From the NCBI GenBank assembly GCA_963971225.1, contig OZ020268.1:61627900-61691899 (forward strand): a DNA stretch of 64,000 nucleotides, written 5' to 3'. The position numbers and the translations under genes were made by a program. This DNA comes from Melieria omissa (lineage: Eukaryota > Arthropoda > Insecta > Diptera > Ulidiidae). The notes under the pieces are model-generated. The model had not been told where the DNA came from, did not search any database, and was given only the letters and a program-made list of their open reading frames with translations. Positions 22,653 through 34,639 of this stretch are shown here, in pieces (within the stretch, counting starts at the first letter, position 1; each line of letters starts with the position of its first letter).

Positions 22653-24956
22653 ATATTTAAAACATAATAAAAAAATAAAAAGAATTACAAAAATTTGAGC
22701 GACAAAAAAAAATTAATTTCAAAATCGAATAAAACTGTACTTCTTCTGTCTCAACTTTTTCCTTACAATTTAATAAATTTTCCAATCATACTTTTAAAAT
22801 AAAAAAAATTCGTTTTATTTCTCAAAATTTCTTTTTCTTATTTTAACTAATTTTCAGAATTTTTCGCAAATTTTATTTTTTTAGACATTATCCCCTTTTC
22901 GTTTCTTTTCTTTCTTTTTTTTCAAATAACCGCACGAAAACCCATATATATAAATAAAAATATATTAAAGTTTTATTGGTTCACTCACGGTTTTACTCGC
23001 TCCATCGATGCGTTGGGCCCAGCGACATGATGCGCGGTTTCCTGGAACTTGTTGTGCTAGATAGGGTTTTGTGGAAAGAAAATTAGTCATAGGTGTAAGT
23101 GCGGTTTTCTTTTCCCCGATGTAACCAATTTTATTTAGATTATTATTATTTTTTTTTTTCTTCACTTTTACCTAATTTTACTTTCTTGTATTTATTCTTC
23201 CGCTTTTAAAATCCTGGTATATTTTGTTAGTCTTTTGAAAACAAAATAATTTTTTTTTTTTTTTAGCGTAATTTCATATTGGGAAAAAATTCCTTTTTTT
23301 TCTAGCTAGCCTTTTATAGTTTTAATTTTTAACTAGCAAAAAAAACTTAAGAATAAAATATTAACAAACAAAATACTATTTTAGCAATAATTTCCATATT
23401 TTTTTGTTTGTTTTAACTAGATAACCCAAATTTTATATTAATATTTTTTTTATTGATAAGATTATTAATACCTTTTCCCCATTTTTATTCCCCAAATAGA
23501 TATAGAAAAAGAAGAAATATGACGCACATATTTTAAAAAATTTTAATTAGTTTTTATATTAAAAAAAATTCAACAACTTTGAACGCTCCTTGAACATCCT
23601 GGTATGATTCTCGCAGCTTCTAGAGACTCCGACGATGACTGGTAACCCTCATTCTCGGCATTCTCGGCAGTATTTCCGGGCAGCAGCAATATTCCTTTAA
23701 GCACTCAATTTCGTTTCGACTTTTCACACATAGTTTATTTTGTTTTTCTCCTTTTGCATACTTTAAAGTAGTAATTTGGCGTACCTTTATTCAGGTTTAG
23801 ATAGCACAATTATTTAGTTTTTAGCACACGATTAGTAGTAGTTTTTCCCTTTTAAACATTGTCATTTTTGCGGTCTGAACAACGACGGAATTTTTTTGCT
23901 GGTTTTGGCATTTTAAATTTTTAGTGCCGTACTTCAAAATAGGTTTAGTACAGGAACCACATTTGTTTTAAACAGTTTGCCTTGCGCGTTTTTTTTTTAA
24001 ATCAACAAAACGTTCACACGCACTTGGCACTAGATAATTATTTGTTCCCAATTAGGCCATGGTCTTAGCCACTAGGTCCACGCACTTTACCACTTTTTTT
24101 CCTGTTACACAAAGTCTATGCCACCATTGGACCGCGCGCACGTTTCACAAGCCAACTTCAAAGGCCACAGTCGAACCGCCACTATCACGCGCTGACCGAC
24201 TCTCCGCACCAAACTCCTGAGGCTTATTCCTCCTCATCGACTTATCAACGTCTTGCCAACGACCCCCGATCTTACTGCGGCGGCCGCTTATAAAGGCAAA
24301 TTTTGCCGCAACAGCGCATAATCGCCTGATCTTCCAAATTCCAGCAGATCACCCCACTTCTTTGCAGAAATGCGATAAAATTTGGTGCATGGGGTGACCT
24401 TTACGTGGTTGGTGGAATGCAGCAGCCAGAACGGCAAGGACTTCACCAGCTGCACGACACAACAACAACATGCTTGGAATAGCAAGTGCCAGCAGCCGAA
24501 ATGCATCCTACCAACACTTCGCGCAAGGTCATAAAGTGCAGCGCGGCCGAAGTGCACTACCACCGCCACACCCCACTATCTGCTGGATACGCAGATTCGA
24601 TTTAAGAGCGCCGCGCTAGCGCAGTACGAACGCACAGCAAAAGAGAATGCGCAAGTGCAGCGCGAAAGTTCTGCGCTCACGTTCGCCAGCGTGGGTGGCT
24701 CAGCATGACAACAACAACAACCATGTTGGCTGCTGAGTGTGAATACGAGCACTAGCTAGCTCTCACTCGATCACTGCTGAACAAGTCTAGCTTGATTAGC
24801 GCTAGGCTGATTAGCGCTGGGCTGATTAGCGCTAGCGATTAGTGCAGTGCGTCGCATTAATACGCGGCCCTGTTTTATGTATCTGAGTCTTTATATGCAG
24901 CCCAGTACAACACAAAAATTGCGGCACAGCTGCAAGTTTTGGAAAAGGGATGAGAA

Positions 24957-27900
24957 TTAAACTTTCCTCTCCTGTATGTCTTTCCTATGGTAAATCTCTC
25001 GCTTCCCTGTTTCTTCATCTTCCAACTCGTACATATTGTTACCTTTCTTGCCTATAACTTTCGCCTTTAGGAATTTGGGTGCAAACTTAGCACAAAATCG
25101 TTTGCTTGCATCGCTAAGAACAAAATTACGCCTAAATACTGTGTCGCCTATCTCGAACTGTTTTGTCGAACTACGCAAGTTGTAACGATTTGCAGAACTC
25201 TCGTAAGCTTTAGCAATATTTGCGCTTAAAGCTTCGCGTATTAGCTTGATTTTGTCCTGCCTTTCTATCACCGTATCATCAAATGATTGCAGTTTTCGCA
25301 ACAATTCATAGTCGCGTCCGTGCGACAACATTTGTTGGCCCGTCAATGCAAAATATGGCGAGCAGCCGATAGTTTGATGATAAGCGCTGCGCAATGCTTC
25401 TGCTAAAATCGCAAATGACATTGGAGTTGGCTTTCCTAATGGCTTTTAACAGCGGGAATTTCGTCAAATGATCAAGCACAATTAGTATAGCATTGCCTTG
25501 TTTCGAACGTGGATAAGGACCTAACAAATCAATATATAATTTTTGAAAAGGACGTTGCGTACTGTATTGGCCAGACATCGGCGGACGTAGAATTCGGTTT
25601 GGAGCTTTGCTCTGCCCACAAACTGTGCAGTTGCCAATAAAGTCCTTGACGTCGGCAACCATATTCGGCCAAAACAAATTTTTCCGCAAGTGCTCTAGAG
25701 TTTTGCCTATACCACCGTGACATTTATTTGGAGGACAATGAGCACGACTAATTGCTTCTGCAATTAATTCTTTTGGTAGCCACAGCTTCCAATTTGATAC
25801 TTCCCGTTCAGGGTTACCATCTGCGAATTCATTACGTTTGTAAACGTGTTTGCCAACAATACGCAATTCCGGCAATCGTGCGTCGTTTTCAGTAATTCGC
25901 TTCTTTAAATCAAGGTAATCAGCGGACTCAAACGCTGAAGATTCCAAGTCAACAATTGGTAGAGCGTCGATTTCGCATATTTGATTGTCAAATTCTTGAC
26001 GCGACAAGCAATCAGGCACAACATTTTGGGAGCCTCGTCGGTGCTCAATTTTAAATTTAAAGCCCTGAAGCTTCAAAGACCAGCGTGCGGGTCTACCAGA
26101 CAAATCCGGCTGTCGCATGAGCCACTGCAGACTTGCATGATCCGTCACGATAGTGAACTCCTGGCCTTCTACATACGCTCGGAATTTCTTTAAGCTCAAT
26201 AGTGCAGCAAGGCATTCTAGTTCTGTAACGCTATAGTTACTCTGCGCTTTGTTCAGTTTGCGCGAGAAATACGCAATCGGTACTTCGACTCCTTCAGCAT
26301 TTTTCTGAGCTAAGACTGCTCCTAACCCTAGCGTACTAGCGTCGCATTGTATTATAAATGGCTTGTTGTAGTCCGGATTGGCTAAAACTGGCGCGGATGT
26401 TAGTTTTTCTTTTAACACATCAAACGCGGCCTGAGCTTCTGTTGACCAATCGAATCCTTTACCTTTCTTTAAAAGATTGGTAAGCGGAGTTGTTATGGCT
26501 GCGTAATTGTCGATGAAACGACGATACCAGCCAGTCATACCTAAAAATCGGCGCAAACTTTTCACTGTAGTTGGTGGCGGATAATCGTGTATGGCTGACA
26601 CTTTCTCCGGGTCAGTACGAAGTGTACCATCACCTACAATGTAGCCCAGATACTTTACTTCCTTTATGCAGAACTTGCTTTTATCAACGTTAATTGTCAA
26701 GCCGGCTTTTCTTAAGTGATGCGCTACATCAGCGAGAACAGACAGATGATCAGCAAAAGTTTCAGACACAATTCTGTGGTCAAAAGCACTAACCGCTTAA
26801 GTCGACTTAAGAAGAAATTGAGTTATGGATGCCACCACGTTCCCTTGACTGTGCTCTACCTTTGTGTAAAATCGGGGAGCTTCTAACTTTAAAATAAAAA
26901 AAGTTATTAATAAAAACCTATTCGCATTCCCATAGCGAATACACTACGCGCTAAAACTTTAAAGCGAGATTACTCGGAACAGCAATTTACGACTTAGGCG
27001 GTTATTGCTTTTGACCACAGAATTAGGAGATCATCTAAATACACGAAAACTTGGTCTTTCAGTTGAGGAGGGATTACTCGATCCATCAAACGACACAGTG
27101 CTTATGGCGCATTGCACAAGCCAAAAGGCATAACGCAATAGCGATATAAAGGCCGATTAGGCACCGTAAAGCAAGTGTAATCGCGGGACGATTCAGCTAA
27201 AGGAATTTGCCAAAATGCACGACGAAGGTCGAGCGAAGATATGAATTTGGCTTTTGGCAATCTGCTCAAAATACCTTCAATATGCGGTAGCGGATATGCG
27301 TCCTTGATTGTGGCTGCATTGACTTTTCGCGAATCTAGACACAGACGGACTTTTTCTCCCTTGCGGACTAACACGACAGGACTGGACCACGGACTATTAG
27401 GGGACTCTTCTATTACACCAAGACTCAACATTTCATCGATCTCCTTGTGCACTAACTTCTCAATTGCTGGAGAAATCGGAAAATATCTCTGCTTAATCGG
27501 ACGGACATTCGGCTCAACTTCGATTATGTGTTCCATGAGGGTTGTTTTTCCTAACCCCTCAACTACACATGATGGAAATGACTTCTTTACTGTCTCCAAA
27601 CTTCTCTTCTGCTGATCTGTCAACACAATCAAATTTTCATCTGCCTTCTTATCGTTTGCGCAGATATCAATTTGAGCTATGATATCTGGTGCAATCTGAA
27701 ACGCTCTCCAAAAATCTACGCCTAAGATAAGTTCTTGCGATAAATTTGGTACTACATAAAAATTAATAAGTGCTTTCTGCGCCTTAAATTGGATTTCAAT
27801 TGGGAAAATTCCAAAAACTACTTGTTTCCTGCCATCAGCAGTTTTTACTGTTGTTTTGTGCTGAGTGAATTCCTTTCTTTCGCAAAATTCTTTTGCTAAC

Positions 27901-28238
27901 GGACCACCAATGCATGAAATTTGCGCGCCACTGTCAAGCAAACCAAGGTGTGATTTGTCAAAAAGCTTGATTTTGACATATGGACGCGAATCGAATGGCT
28001 TATGCTCAATCGCACAAATATTGGCAACATGCCTTCGTTGTTGCTTCACCTTCTGCCAAAAATTACGCATACGCGTTGATGTTCTTCGCGGGATTGCTGT
28101 CTCTGCTACTGATTCACTGTTAAAAATTCGATTTCGTATTGCTTCATATCTTTTTAACCTATCTCCATAAGAAATAATTTCATTACGCTTACATTCATCT
28201 AGCTTAGTTTCTATTGGATCCTTGTGAGCAGGTGGCAT
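24957..28238 (-). pseudogene. pol: G1 right copy pol, broken by stop, MITE and deletion
   Basis: The frame starts at an ATG (28236-28238) 11 bp after the gag stop. The first block (to 27102) holds the protease LLDSG and the front of RT, ending at the same TAA after CNAP as the left copy. The 247-bp MITE then falls four residues after YLDD. The second block (26769-25306) carries the rest of RT, RNase H and the integrase zinc finger. The third (25421-24957) is the frame-shifted C-terminal part after the shared integrase-core deletion. Unlike the left copy it lacks the 2-bp insertion before RT, so its protease-RT frame is continuous. Confidence 0.9.
26774..27020. mobile_element. 247-bp MITE in the G1 RT gene
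   Basis: Terminal inverted repeats of about 31 bp begin CTGTGGTCAAAAGCA, with two mismatches. They are flanked by AATT (26770-26773 and 27021-27024). The left copy has the empty site at about 1168-1171. The superfamily is not assigned. The sequence is non-coding. Confidence 0.92.
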
Positions 28239-28249
28239 ATGCGATACAT

Positions 28250-29191
28250 TTATTTCCGTTGATTTACGTCGTAGCGAGGACTCGCATACCGATCCTCGCT
28301 CGCTTTCACGTTTCCCGGATTACATTTCTTACAATTTGGCTTGTATTCGCCTACCGCACCACATCCATAACAAAATATCGAACGAGCTTCTAAACAATCA
28401 AAATATCTGTGACCGTCCTTACGGCAATTCCAACAAATTAATTTTAAAATGCTACGTCTAGTTACTTCTTCTACCTCCATTTTGACTTCATTGTCATCTA
28501 AATCTGCTATATCTAATTCGTTATCAAGATCAACTTCGTTTACTTGGCGACGCGGAAAATTACCTCGCGGATTTGGTAAAGAATGTGGAACGCTCGCCTT
28601 TGCAATTTCGTTTTGCAGACTTTCGCCTTTTAGGCAAAGTCGACGCAACTCAGCCATTGAGTTAATATTGACGTACAGCAACTGCTGTCGAATACGCGGT
28701 CGTAAGCCTCTTTGCAAAATTTCCACAAGCTCAGATTCAGACATCGGTGAATTAAGGTTTTCAGATATTCGCAGAACTGCGTTTCGATATTCATCGAATG
28801 ATTCAGCGGCGCCTTGGCGTCGGCTGCGCATGGCCTCTTTGATATCTGTATCTGTCTTGTGCTCACCAAAATGAGTGCGCAGAGCTTGACATAACGACAA
28901 CCATTCGATCCTGTCTACTGAACGCCGGTATCTCCAATACCAATCCTTGGCCTCGTTAACAAACAAACTTTGTACGTGCTCGCACAATAAACTAAAATTC
29001 CCACCTAGGGTATCTATAACCTGCAATTCAATCCTAAAGATAAAGTTCTCTACGGACAATTTAGGACTACCATCAAACTTGATGTCCCAACTCGAGATAA
29101 GGTGCGCAATCTTGCCTGAATTGGTGACGGTCGATCCGTCACTGACGCGGAACGGAACCGGACAGATGATTTCATCTGATGTTTCAACCAT
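28250..29191 (-). pseudogene. gag: G1 right copy gag, N-terminally truncated, chimeric start
   Basis: The frame begins with an ATG lying in pogo-derived sequence (29161-29191), which supplies about the first 10 residues, and then enters gag at a position equal to about residue 250 of G2 Gag. The core has WDIKFDG, DTLGGNF and DWYWRYRRSVDR, closely like G2. A first zinc knuckle is C-x2-C-x4-H-x4-C; a second cysteine cluster (CYGCG) has Glu where His is usual. The stop TAA is followed directly by ATG in the same frame, and pol begins in another frame 11 bp on. Whether this family also had a RING at its N terminus cannot be seen. Confidence 0.85.
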
Positions 29192-29204
29192 AATTATGAT
29201 TTAA

Positions 29205-29441
29205 CCCTTTCGGGACGGAGTTTATTTTTGGAATGCAAAACACTCTTCGTAGAATTATTCTCATCCTATAAATGTTGGGGTTAGAAAATTATATTGGATG
29301 CTCACATAATCTGAAATCATTCTTCTATGCGGGAACATTGAAATGGAAAAAATATTTTGCGTGGGTTGTGAGATTTCAATAAATGTTTTGAGGGGCGTTA
29401 AAAACCTGCTGGGACGTATTATCCCAGTAGTCCCGAAAGGG
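29205..29441. mobile_element. 237-bp piggyBac-type MITE
   Basis: It is flanked by TTAA (29201-29204 and 29442-29445), with terminal inverted repeats CCCTTTCGGGAC. Copy b has the empty TTAA at about 11516. CCC next to TTAA is typical of piggyBac ends. The sequence is non-coding. Confidence 0.88.
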
Positions 29442-29605
29442 TTAAACTAAATCTGGAATATGTACGAATCTGCCCCAACAACGGGGCACCTATATACAGT
29501 GTTGGGGGTACCTTCGTACGCTGTGGGGTAGTTCCGTACGTGCGATTAAAACGACACATATAAATCAAAATTCTTTTATTAACAATGAAATTAAACACAA
29601 AAATA

Positions 29606-30005
29606 GTCGGCCTCGATAGCTCAGCGGGTAGCGCGCTGGCTTCTCATACCGAGCGCTCCAGGTTCGATTCCTGGCTTGGGCTGGAAAGAACACTCATTTA
29701 CTTCTATCGCTATCCACATGAAGGAAATGAGAATTACAAGAATCGCACAAGTGCGCTCTTGGCAGGCAATGGCAAAACCTCCAAGTGTGAAAGAAAAAAC
29801 TGCCAATCGCCGTTCGGATTCGGCGTTAAACTGTAGGTCCCCTCCCTCCCTCCCTTTCCCCCATCCGTTTGAAATGTGTGTTGTATCACATGTTGGAAAA
29901 AACAGTGTTGCATACACATTTCAAACGGGTGGAATTTGTGGTATCACAACGGGCCCATAGGCCTAAGTGTGTCTCATACAGAGGCAGCCACTTAACCAAC
30001 CAACC
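29606..30005 (+). mobile_element. 400-bp tRNA-derived SINE
   Basis: The head resembles a tRNA: A box TAGCTCAGCGGGTAGCGCG at about 29617 and B box GGTTCGATTCC at 29661-29671. A unique body follows and the tail is AACCAACCAACC. It is flanked by the 13-bp duplication AAACACAAAAATA (29593-29605 and 30006-30018), absent from pogo copy b. It is probably transcribed by RNA polymerase III from the internal boxes. The LINE partner is unknown. Confidence 0.9.
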
Positions 30006-30024
30006 AAACACAAAAATAAAGATT

Positions 30025-31572
30025 TAACTTCTATTTTTAGCTTTCTTATTCTTCTTTTTTAAATTAAAATCAGCTAAACTACGTTGCATTTGTCTTGCCC
30101 TAGCCCTTTTTTCCTGTTCTAGCTTTTTCAATTGCTTTTCATTGCGTTTCTCTTCAATTAGCTTTTTTTTCGGGTGTGTCAGTATAAATACGTGATTTTC
30201 CTGGCCGTCGTCCTTTTTTTTTTATTACTTCTTACAACAGTCGGATAGGGTTGAATTGCTTCTGGTGTCAAAACTGTCTTCAAAGGAGCTACTATTGGAT
30301 GGATTGGTGAATTATTCAAAGCATCTGGTTCACAAGCATCTAAATTAAACGTTTGTAGTTCATCATCATAAGTTATCAATGGTGAGTTAATAGTTTGTTT
30401 TGTAGATTCTCGCGGAACCTCCAAGAAATCCTGTGTTCCAGAAGTGAGGGTTGGCAGATATCCGAGACACTTGGCTGCGGAGTAGTTGCTGACAAATCTT
30501 CAACGACGTTTTGAGTAAGAGGCACATGTTCTAAGTTACCGGATACACCTCAGTTGGAGCAACATTTTCGTCACTAAAGGCTAATTCATTAAGAGGCCAT
30601 ATTCCGGGTTTATTGAACCCGCTTCTGATATTTTTTGCCGTGAATGAGTCGAAAAATGCAATATTCGCAAGCTTTGGAATATTGTAAATTGTCAATGCTT
30701 TGCCTGGGTTCATTGTATGCCAATTATTGAAAGCAATTTTCAACTTTGATTTAAATGGTCCAAACACTCCCACATCAAGTGGTTGTAGGCGGTGAGATGT
30801 ATGTGGTGGAAAAGGTAGGTAAATTATGCCATTTTCTTTGGCGTAGTGGATGGCTTCGAGAGAAACATGGCTTTCATGATTGTCACACAACAATAACATG
30901 GGGTTATCTTTTGTGCAGAGTGTGTGCTTCTGGATATGTTTTACAACCGAGACGAATATATCGCTATTTATCCAGCCACTTTTATTTGCAGCGCCGAGAC
31001 TTCCTTCAGGTGCTCCTCCGAGAAAATGATCTTTATAATGAACGCGTGGAAACACGAAAAGTGGAGGAATGGTATTTCCACTGGCAGATATAATGCCACC
31101 AAAAGTTACGAGCTCGCCTCTTTCAGCTGATACAATTTGTCCGACTTGTATTTGTTAAACGCAAAAGATCTGGCAGCGCTTGTGTTTTCGGGTTTGCGTA
31201 AACTGAGTTCCGGGTTTCTTCTGCGAAAACCATACAGCCATTCTTTCCCAGCCATCTTATTTTCTTCCCACTTTACTGGATATTTCAAACTCAAAGATTT
31301 GGCATACTCATATGCTAGCTTTCTTGCTTGAATCGTCGTAAGTCCATAATGCATCTTACAACATTTGATAATATAATCATTTAGCAGTTTTTCTTCTTCC
31401 ATAGAAAAGACTTGGAAACTTGTATATTTAGAGTCAAATATACGGTTGCTTGACCCTTCAGCATCATTGCTATTCTTTTTTTTTTACTCGGCTTTCTAAT
31501 GTTGACAATTTCAAATTGTACTTGTCCGCAGGTTTTCTATATGACAATACTCCTTGCATAACATCAAAATAG
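30025..31572 (-). pseudogene. pogo-like transposase of copy c, broken
   Basis: The DNA-binding domain is at 31402-31106. The DDE part (31055-30531) has FPRVHYKDHF, LLLCDNHESH and LQPLDVGVFGPFK in one frame. As in copy b, the stretch carrying the first catalytic Asp is deleted and the frame changes there. The C-terminal Lys-rich tail is split by a frame change near 30170. The protein would be catalytically dead. Confidence 0.85.
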
Positions 31573-31972
31573 ATATTTTTCAATATACATAGAATAATTT
31601 AATTAAATTGGTCATAAAATCGGATAGAGTTATAGTAGATTTCTCAATCTGGGCTTGTTGGAAAGGTATTTTTATATGGTATTTTTATATATCGTGACCA
31701 AAGTTGGCAGCAGTTTTGTAGTTTTGTAGCATTTTAAAATTCGCTACAAATTGGGCCACTCATACGCCACGTCGGCCCGCTTACTATTTGCAACGCATTT
31801 AACTGCGTCCTTGTGCAAGTCATTGCATATGCTGAAAATTGTTGATACAGATTCTGAAAGGTGATAAAAATACCTTTCAAACAAGCCCAGACTTAGAAAT
31901 CTACTATAACTCTATCCGATTTTTTGACGAATTTAATTAAATTATTCTATGTATATTGAAAAATATCTATTT
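31568..31972. mobile_element. Foldback MITE inside pogo copy c
   Basis: Arms of about 110 bp (31568-31680 and 31860-31972) are inverted complements around a unique centre of about 180 bp. It corresponds to 9466-9866 in copy b, where one arm has a small deletion and a short expansion. The sequence is non-coding. Confidence 0.72.
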
Positions 31973-32534
31973 GGAAATTTTGGGGGGCTCCAAAACCAAC
32001 TTAGAGCTATGGTCTCTTGAGCAAAATTTCTCAGAATCACCTATAGATTACGTTTTTGCTATACGCTTCAGCAAAAAAAAATTAAACCGCCCTAGGGGTC
32101 ATATAACTTACCTGCCTACCAGTTGGGGCACATTCGTACGCGCTCAAACGTGCCCCATCTAGTTCTGTCCGAAAGTACCCCACTAACTAAATAACAACAA
32201 AATATAACCTCTTTTAATAATAATAGGAAAACGTCATAAATTAAGTATTGAAAACGTATCTTAAGTATATTTTGCTACTTTCTGATATAATACTCTACAC
32301 GAAAACTTATTTTATCTACGGTAACAATAGACAAAAAATTACTTACCGAGCGCGAAAACACGTTCGTGCCTGTCACTTCACTCTCACCGGTGCGAATGGC
32401 GCGATACTACGTTGACGTAAAGTTGGTACCTCGACTCCCGCACACATACAAAAGCGAGATCGTACGTTGTTTCGTTCAAATTTTATTTTGACTGTATGAA
32501 TGTGCCCCGCGTACGAAGGGTAACGATCTTCCCC

Positions 32535-32889
32535 TACAATTTCTTGAGTCAACAAAATAAAAACCGCGCAGCCCCCACACGTGTTGCTTCGTTGCTGTCA
32601 CAACAACGACTGATTGAAAGAATGCACCGCTGATCTATATAACCAATCAAATGCTTGTGGAACCTAAGTACGCACAATCACTTTAATGAAAATGGCGTCA
32701 AAGTTAAGCCAGAGTGACCACCTTTCACCAATTTGGTAAATAAAAAAAATATCCCACCGGCAGCATGATCGAAATTATGGCTGTTAAATCTCGACCCGTT
32801 AACGGATTTTAATATTATTATGCCTTATTATTTAGCTAGACTCGTATGCTTTCTATAATGGTATCAATCATCCTTCTATACCCCAAGGT
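32535..32889 (+). repeat. Satellite, plus orientation
   Basis: This is the part of a unit between pogo copy c and G2. It runs up to AGGT, the G2 target site, and resumes at 42310. Confidence 0.85.
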
Positions 32890-33779
32890 TGTGCTGGGTT
32901 AAAATTTGTTTGTGATTAAAAATCAAATTCCATTTTTGCAATTAAAATTTTCTTAAAGCTAAAAAATTTTGTAAACGAGGTGGCCAGGAAATTTCTTTCG
33001 CAGAACCGATTACTTTTGTCACAATTTCTGTCAGAAATGCATGTTACCAACTGCAGCAAGTGTCAAATGTACACCATGCGGACTACCCTCGTTGCATTTC
33101 CGCGGAAGTTCGGTCTTTTCTATTTCCAACTCTCGAGCAGATCGGTCGGCAAATAAGGACCATAAAAATATATTCTACTTCGGTATTGAAGTGCAAAAGT
33201 TCAGTGAGTGAATTGTGTTATAGCCCCAATTGGGAAACAAAACAAAATTAAAACGAAGAAAAAAAACAAACCCCAAAATATACTTTGTGAAGCGCACCGC
33301 GATAAAAGTAGAAAGGGGGCATTACAATCATCGACTCTGCTCGCAGGATCGCAAGTTGACGGTATCGCCGTCGCGGTATTTGCAGAGAATTTTAAGTGCA
33401 GCATACGTACACCTTAATCGGTAAGAGTCTAATTAGTTGTCCATTTTGCCATTTTGCGCATTTAGTTTTCTACATGCAAATAAATTTGCAGTGCATTGGG
33501 TATTTTCATTTGCGGTGCTGCTTGTGCTGGCCGCATGGCCGTGGCTGTAACCGGAGAGCAAAATTTAAGCGAAGAAGAACCACCCTAAAAGAATGCCAAC
33601 TATGCATCATCTCATCAGATTGTGAACTCCGCCGACGAAAACAACCTAGCTTCATCTTCAATCTCGCCATCGGCTTAATTTCTACTCCACCCCAGACTGA
33701 GCTTCGGGACAAAAGCCAGATGCACACGGTCAGCCATGAATTCTTCTGTAGGCCAAATCTTCCGGTTTATTCCATAACA
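32890..33779 (+). repeat. G2 5' LTR, 890 bp
   Basis: It matches 41420-42309 almost exactly. A candidate AATAAA is absent, but AAATAAATTT occurs at about 33478. The reading frames inside show no known domain. Confidence 0.93.
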
Positions 33780-33845
33780 GACTATAGATATATAAAAACA
33801 CAGACACTGTTAGGACGTAGAAGGTGGAGGGCAGAATGAAGAAAA

Positions 33846-33863
33846 TGGCGCCCAACGTGGGGC
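33846..33863 (+). promoter_or_regulatory. G2 primer-binding site, first copy
   Basis: TGGCGCCCAACGTGGGGC begins with the TGGCGCC shared by lysine-tRNA type sites. It lies 66 bp after the LTR end, much farther than usual. The same offset recurs in the duplicated leader. Confidence 0.65.
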
Positions 33864-34639
33864 CTGATTAATCTGTTTGGTCGCATAGTGCGGTCAGATT
33901 AATTCAAGTTCCAAGATTTGTCCATTACACCTGCAGACACCCAATTATAGCTGTGAACCGGAATGAGATTCGAGACATGAGAGTATCTGGATTTGCAATT
34001 TCGATTCGACTATATGTCAGTCAATTTGACCGATACTCAAGTACATATCTTGCTTTCATAATTTCGTGATGTCACGTTTTCTTTCAGTTTGTGATATTTT
34101 TGATTTGTTTATTAGGAATACAGTTGAAAATATGCTATATGCAAGTTTTACTGGCCAATAAACAATTTCAATCACTTTCGCCTACTCTGAAAACCGGATG
34201 CTTTGTTTCTATGCAGTTTTGTGTTATTATTTTTGGAACTAAACAATTTAGTTGTTGCCAAATAATTTCAGCTAAACTTGGTAATTAAAAACCATTGCTA
34301 AAACATTTCAGATACTTACTCGCCTTGCATGCACATGTGCCGATACATATCTTCCTACTTACTAACGAGTAAGACCATATCTTTGTTATCATATTTTGAT
34401 TTTTTTTCTCTTTTTGATATTTGGCTTATTTTGTATTATGATTTTGGAAATTATGAATTTTGATTGAGTGATTTATTATATCGTTTGTGGTTTTCTATTT
34501 TATTTGGTTACCTCTTATTTGGTTAATAATTCACAACCTGTTACGCGGAGGTTGTTTTACGCAACCAATTTTCAATTTTCAAAGGCCAAACACTTTGATT
34601 TTCCCTTTTTTTTTGCGATTACAATTTTTGGTTTTAATT

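Larger units (their letters stand above)
15175..24914 (-). repeat. Probable LTR of G1 right copy, split by G3
   Basis: This is the inverted counterpart of 3030-6174, with G3 inserted at 16030-22652 (target ATAT). The boundaries rest on the same inference as in the left copy. The PBS-like pair is at about 15136-15169 on the minus strand. Confidence 0.5.
11524..28192 (-). repeat. Right arm of the inverted duplication
   Basis: This is the reverse complement of 1-7799, enlarged by insertions absent from the left arm: hAT at 12179-14188, G3 at 16030-22652 and a MITE at 26774-27020. Each has a precise target duplication, and the left arm shows the empty site. Confidence 0.85.
15100..29160 (-). mobile_element. 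Ty3/gypsy element G1, right copy, 5'-truncated and interrupted
   Basis: On the minus strand the order is truncated gag, pol, LTR and PBS-like end. The 5' LTR and the N-terminal part of gag are missing: gag joins pogo sequence directly at 29160/29161 without a terminal repeat. Inside lie a 247-bp MITE (26774-27020) and the complete element G3 (16030-22652). It shares its RT stop codon and integrase deletion with the left copy. Confidence 0.88.
29161..32534 (-). mobile_element. pogo-like transposon copy c, 3'-truncated
   Basis: The 5' end (32534) is bounded by TA and satellite, at exactly the satellite position used by copy b, with the same GAGTCAAC flank variant. The 3' end is lost at the G1 junction (29160/29161). 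It holds a piggyBac MITE, a SINE and the foldback MITE. It lacks the stop codon of copy b in the DDE domain and has a longer transposase tail, so it is the better record of the protein. Confidence 0.85.

Noticed and set aside
29606..29680. Possible functional tRNA gene
   Set aside because: The tRNA-like head continues into a SINE body with a repeat tail and target duplication, and stem pairing looks imperfect.
33396..33839. Open frame of 147 codons across the G2 LTR
   Set aside because: It lies in the LTR with no recognisable domain; the 3' LTR counterpart has a different end because it runs into satellite.
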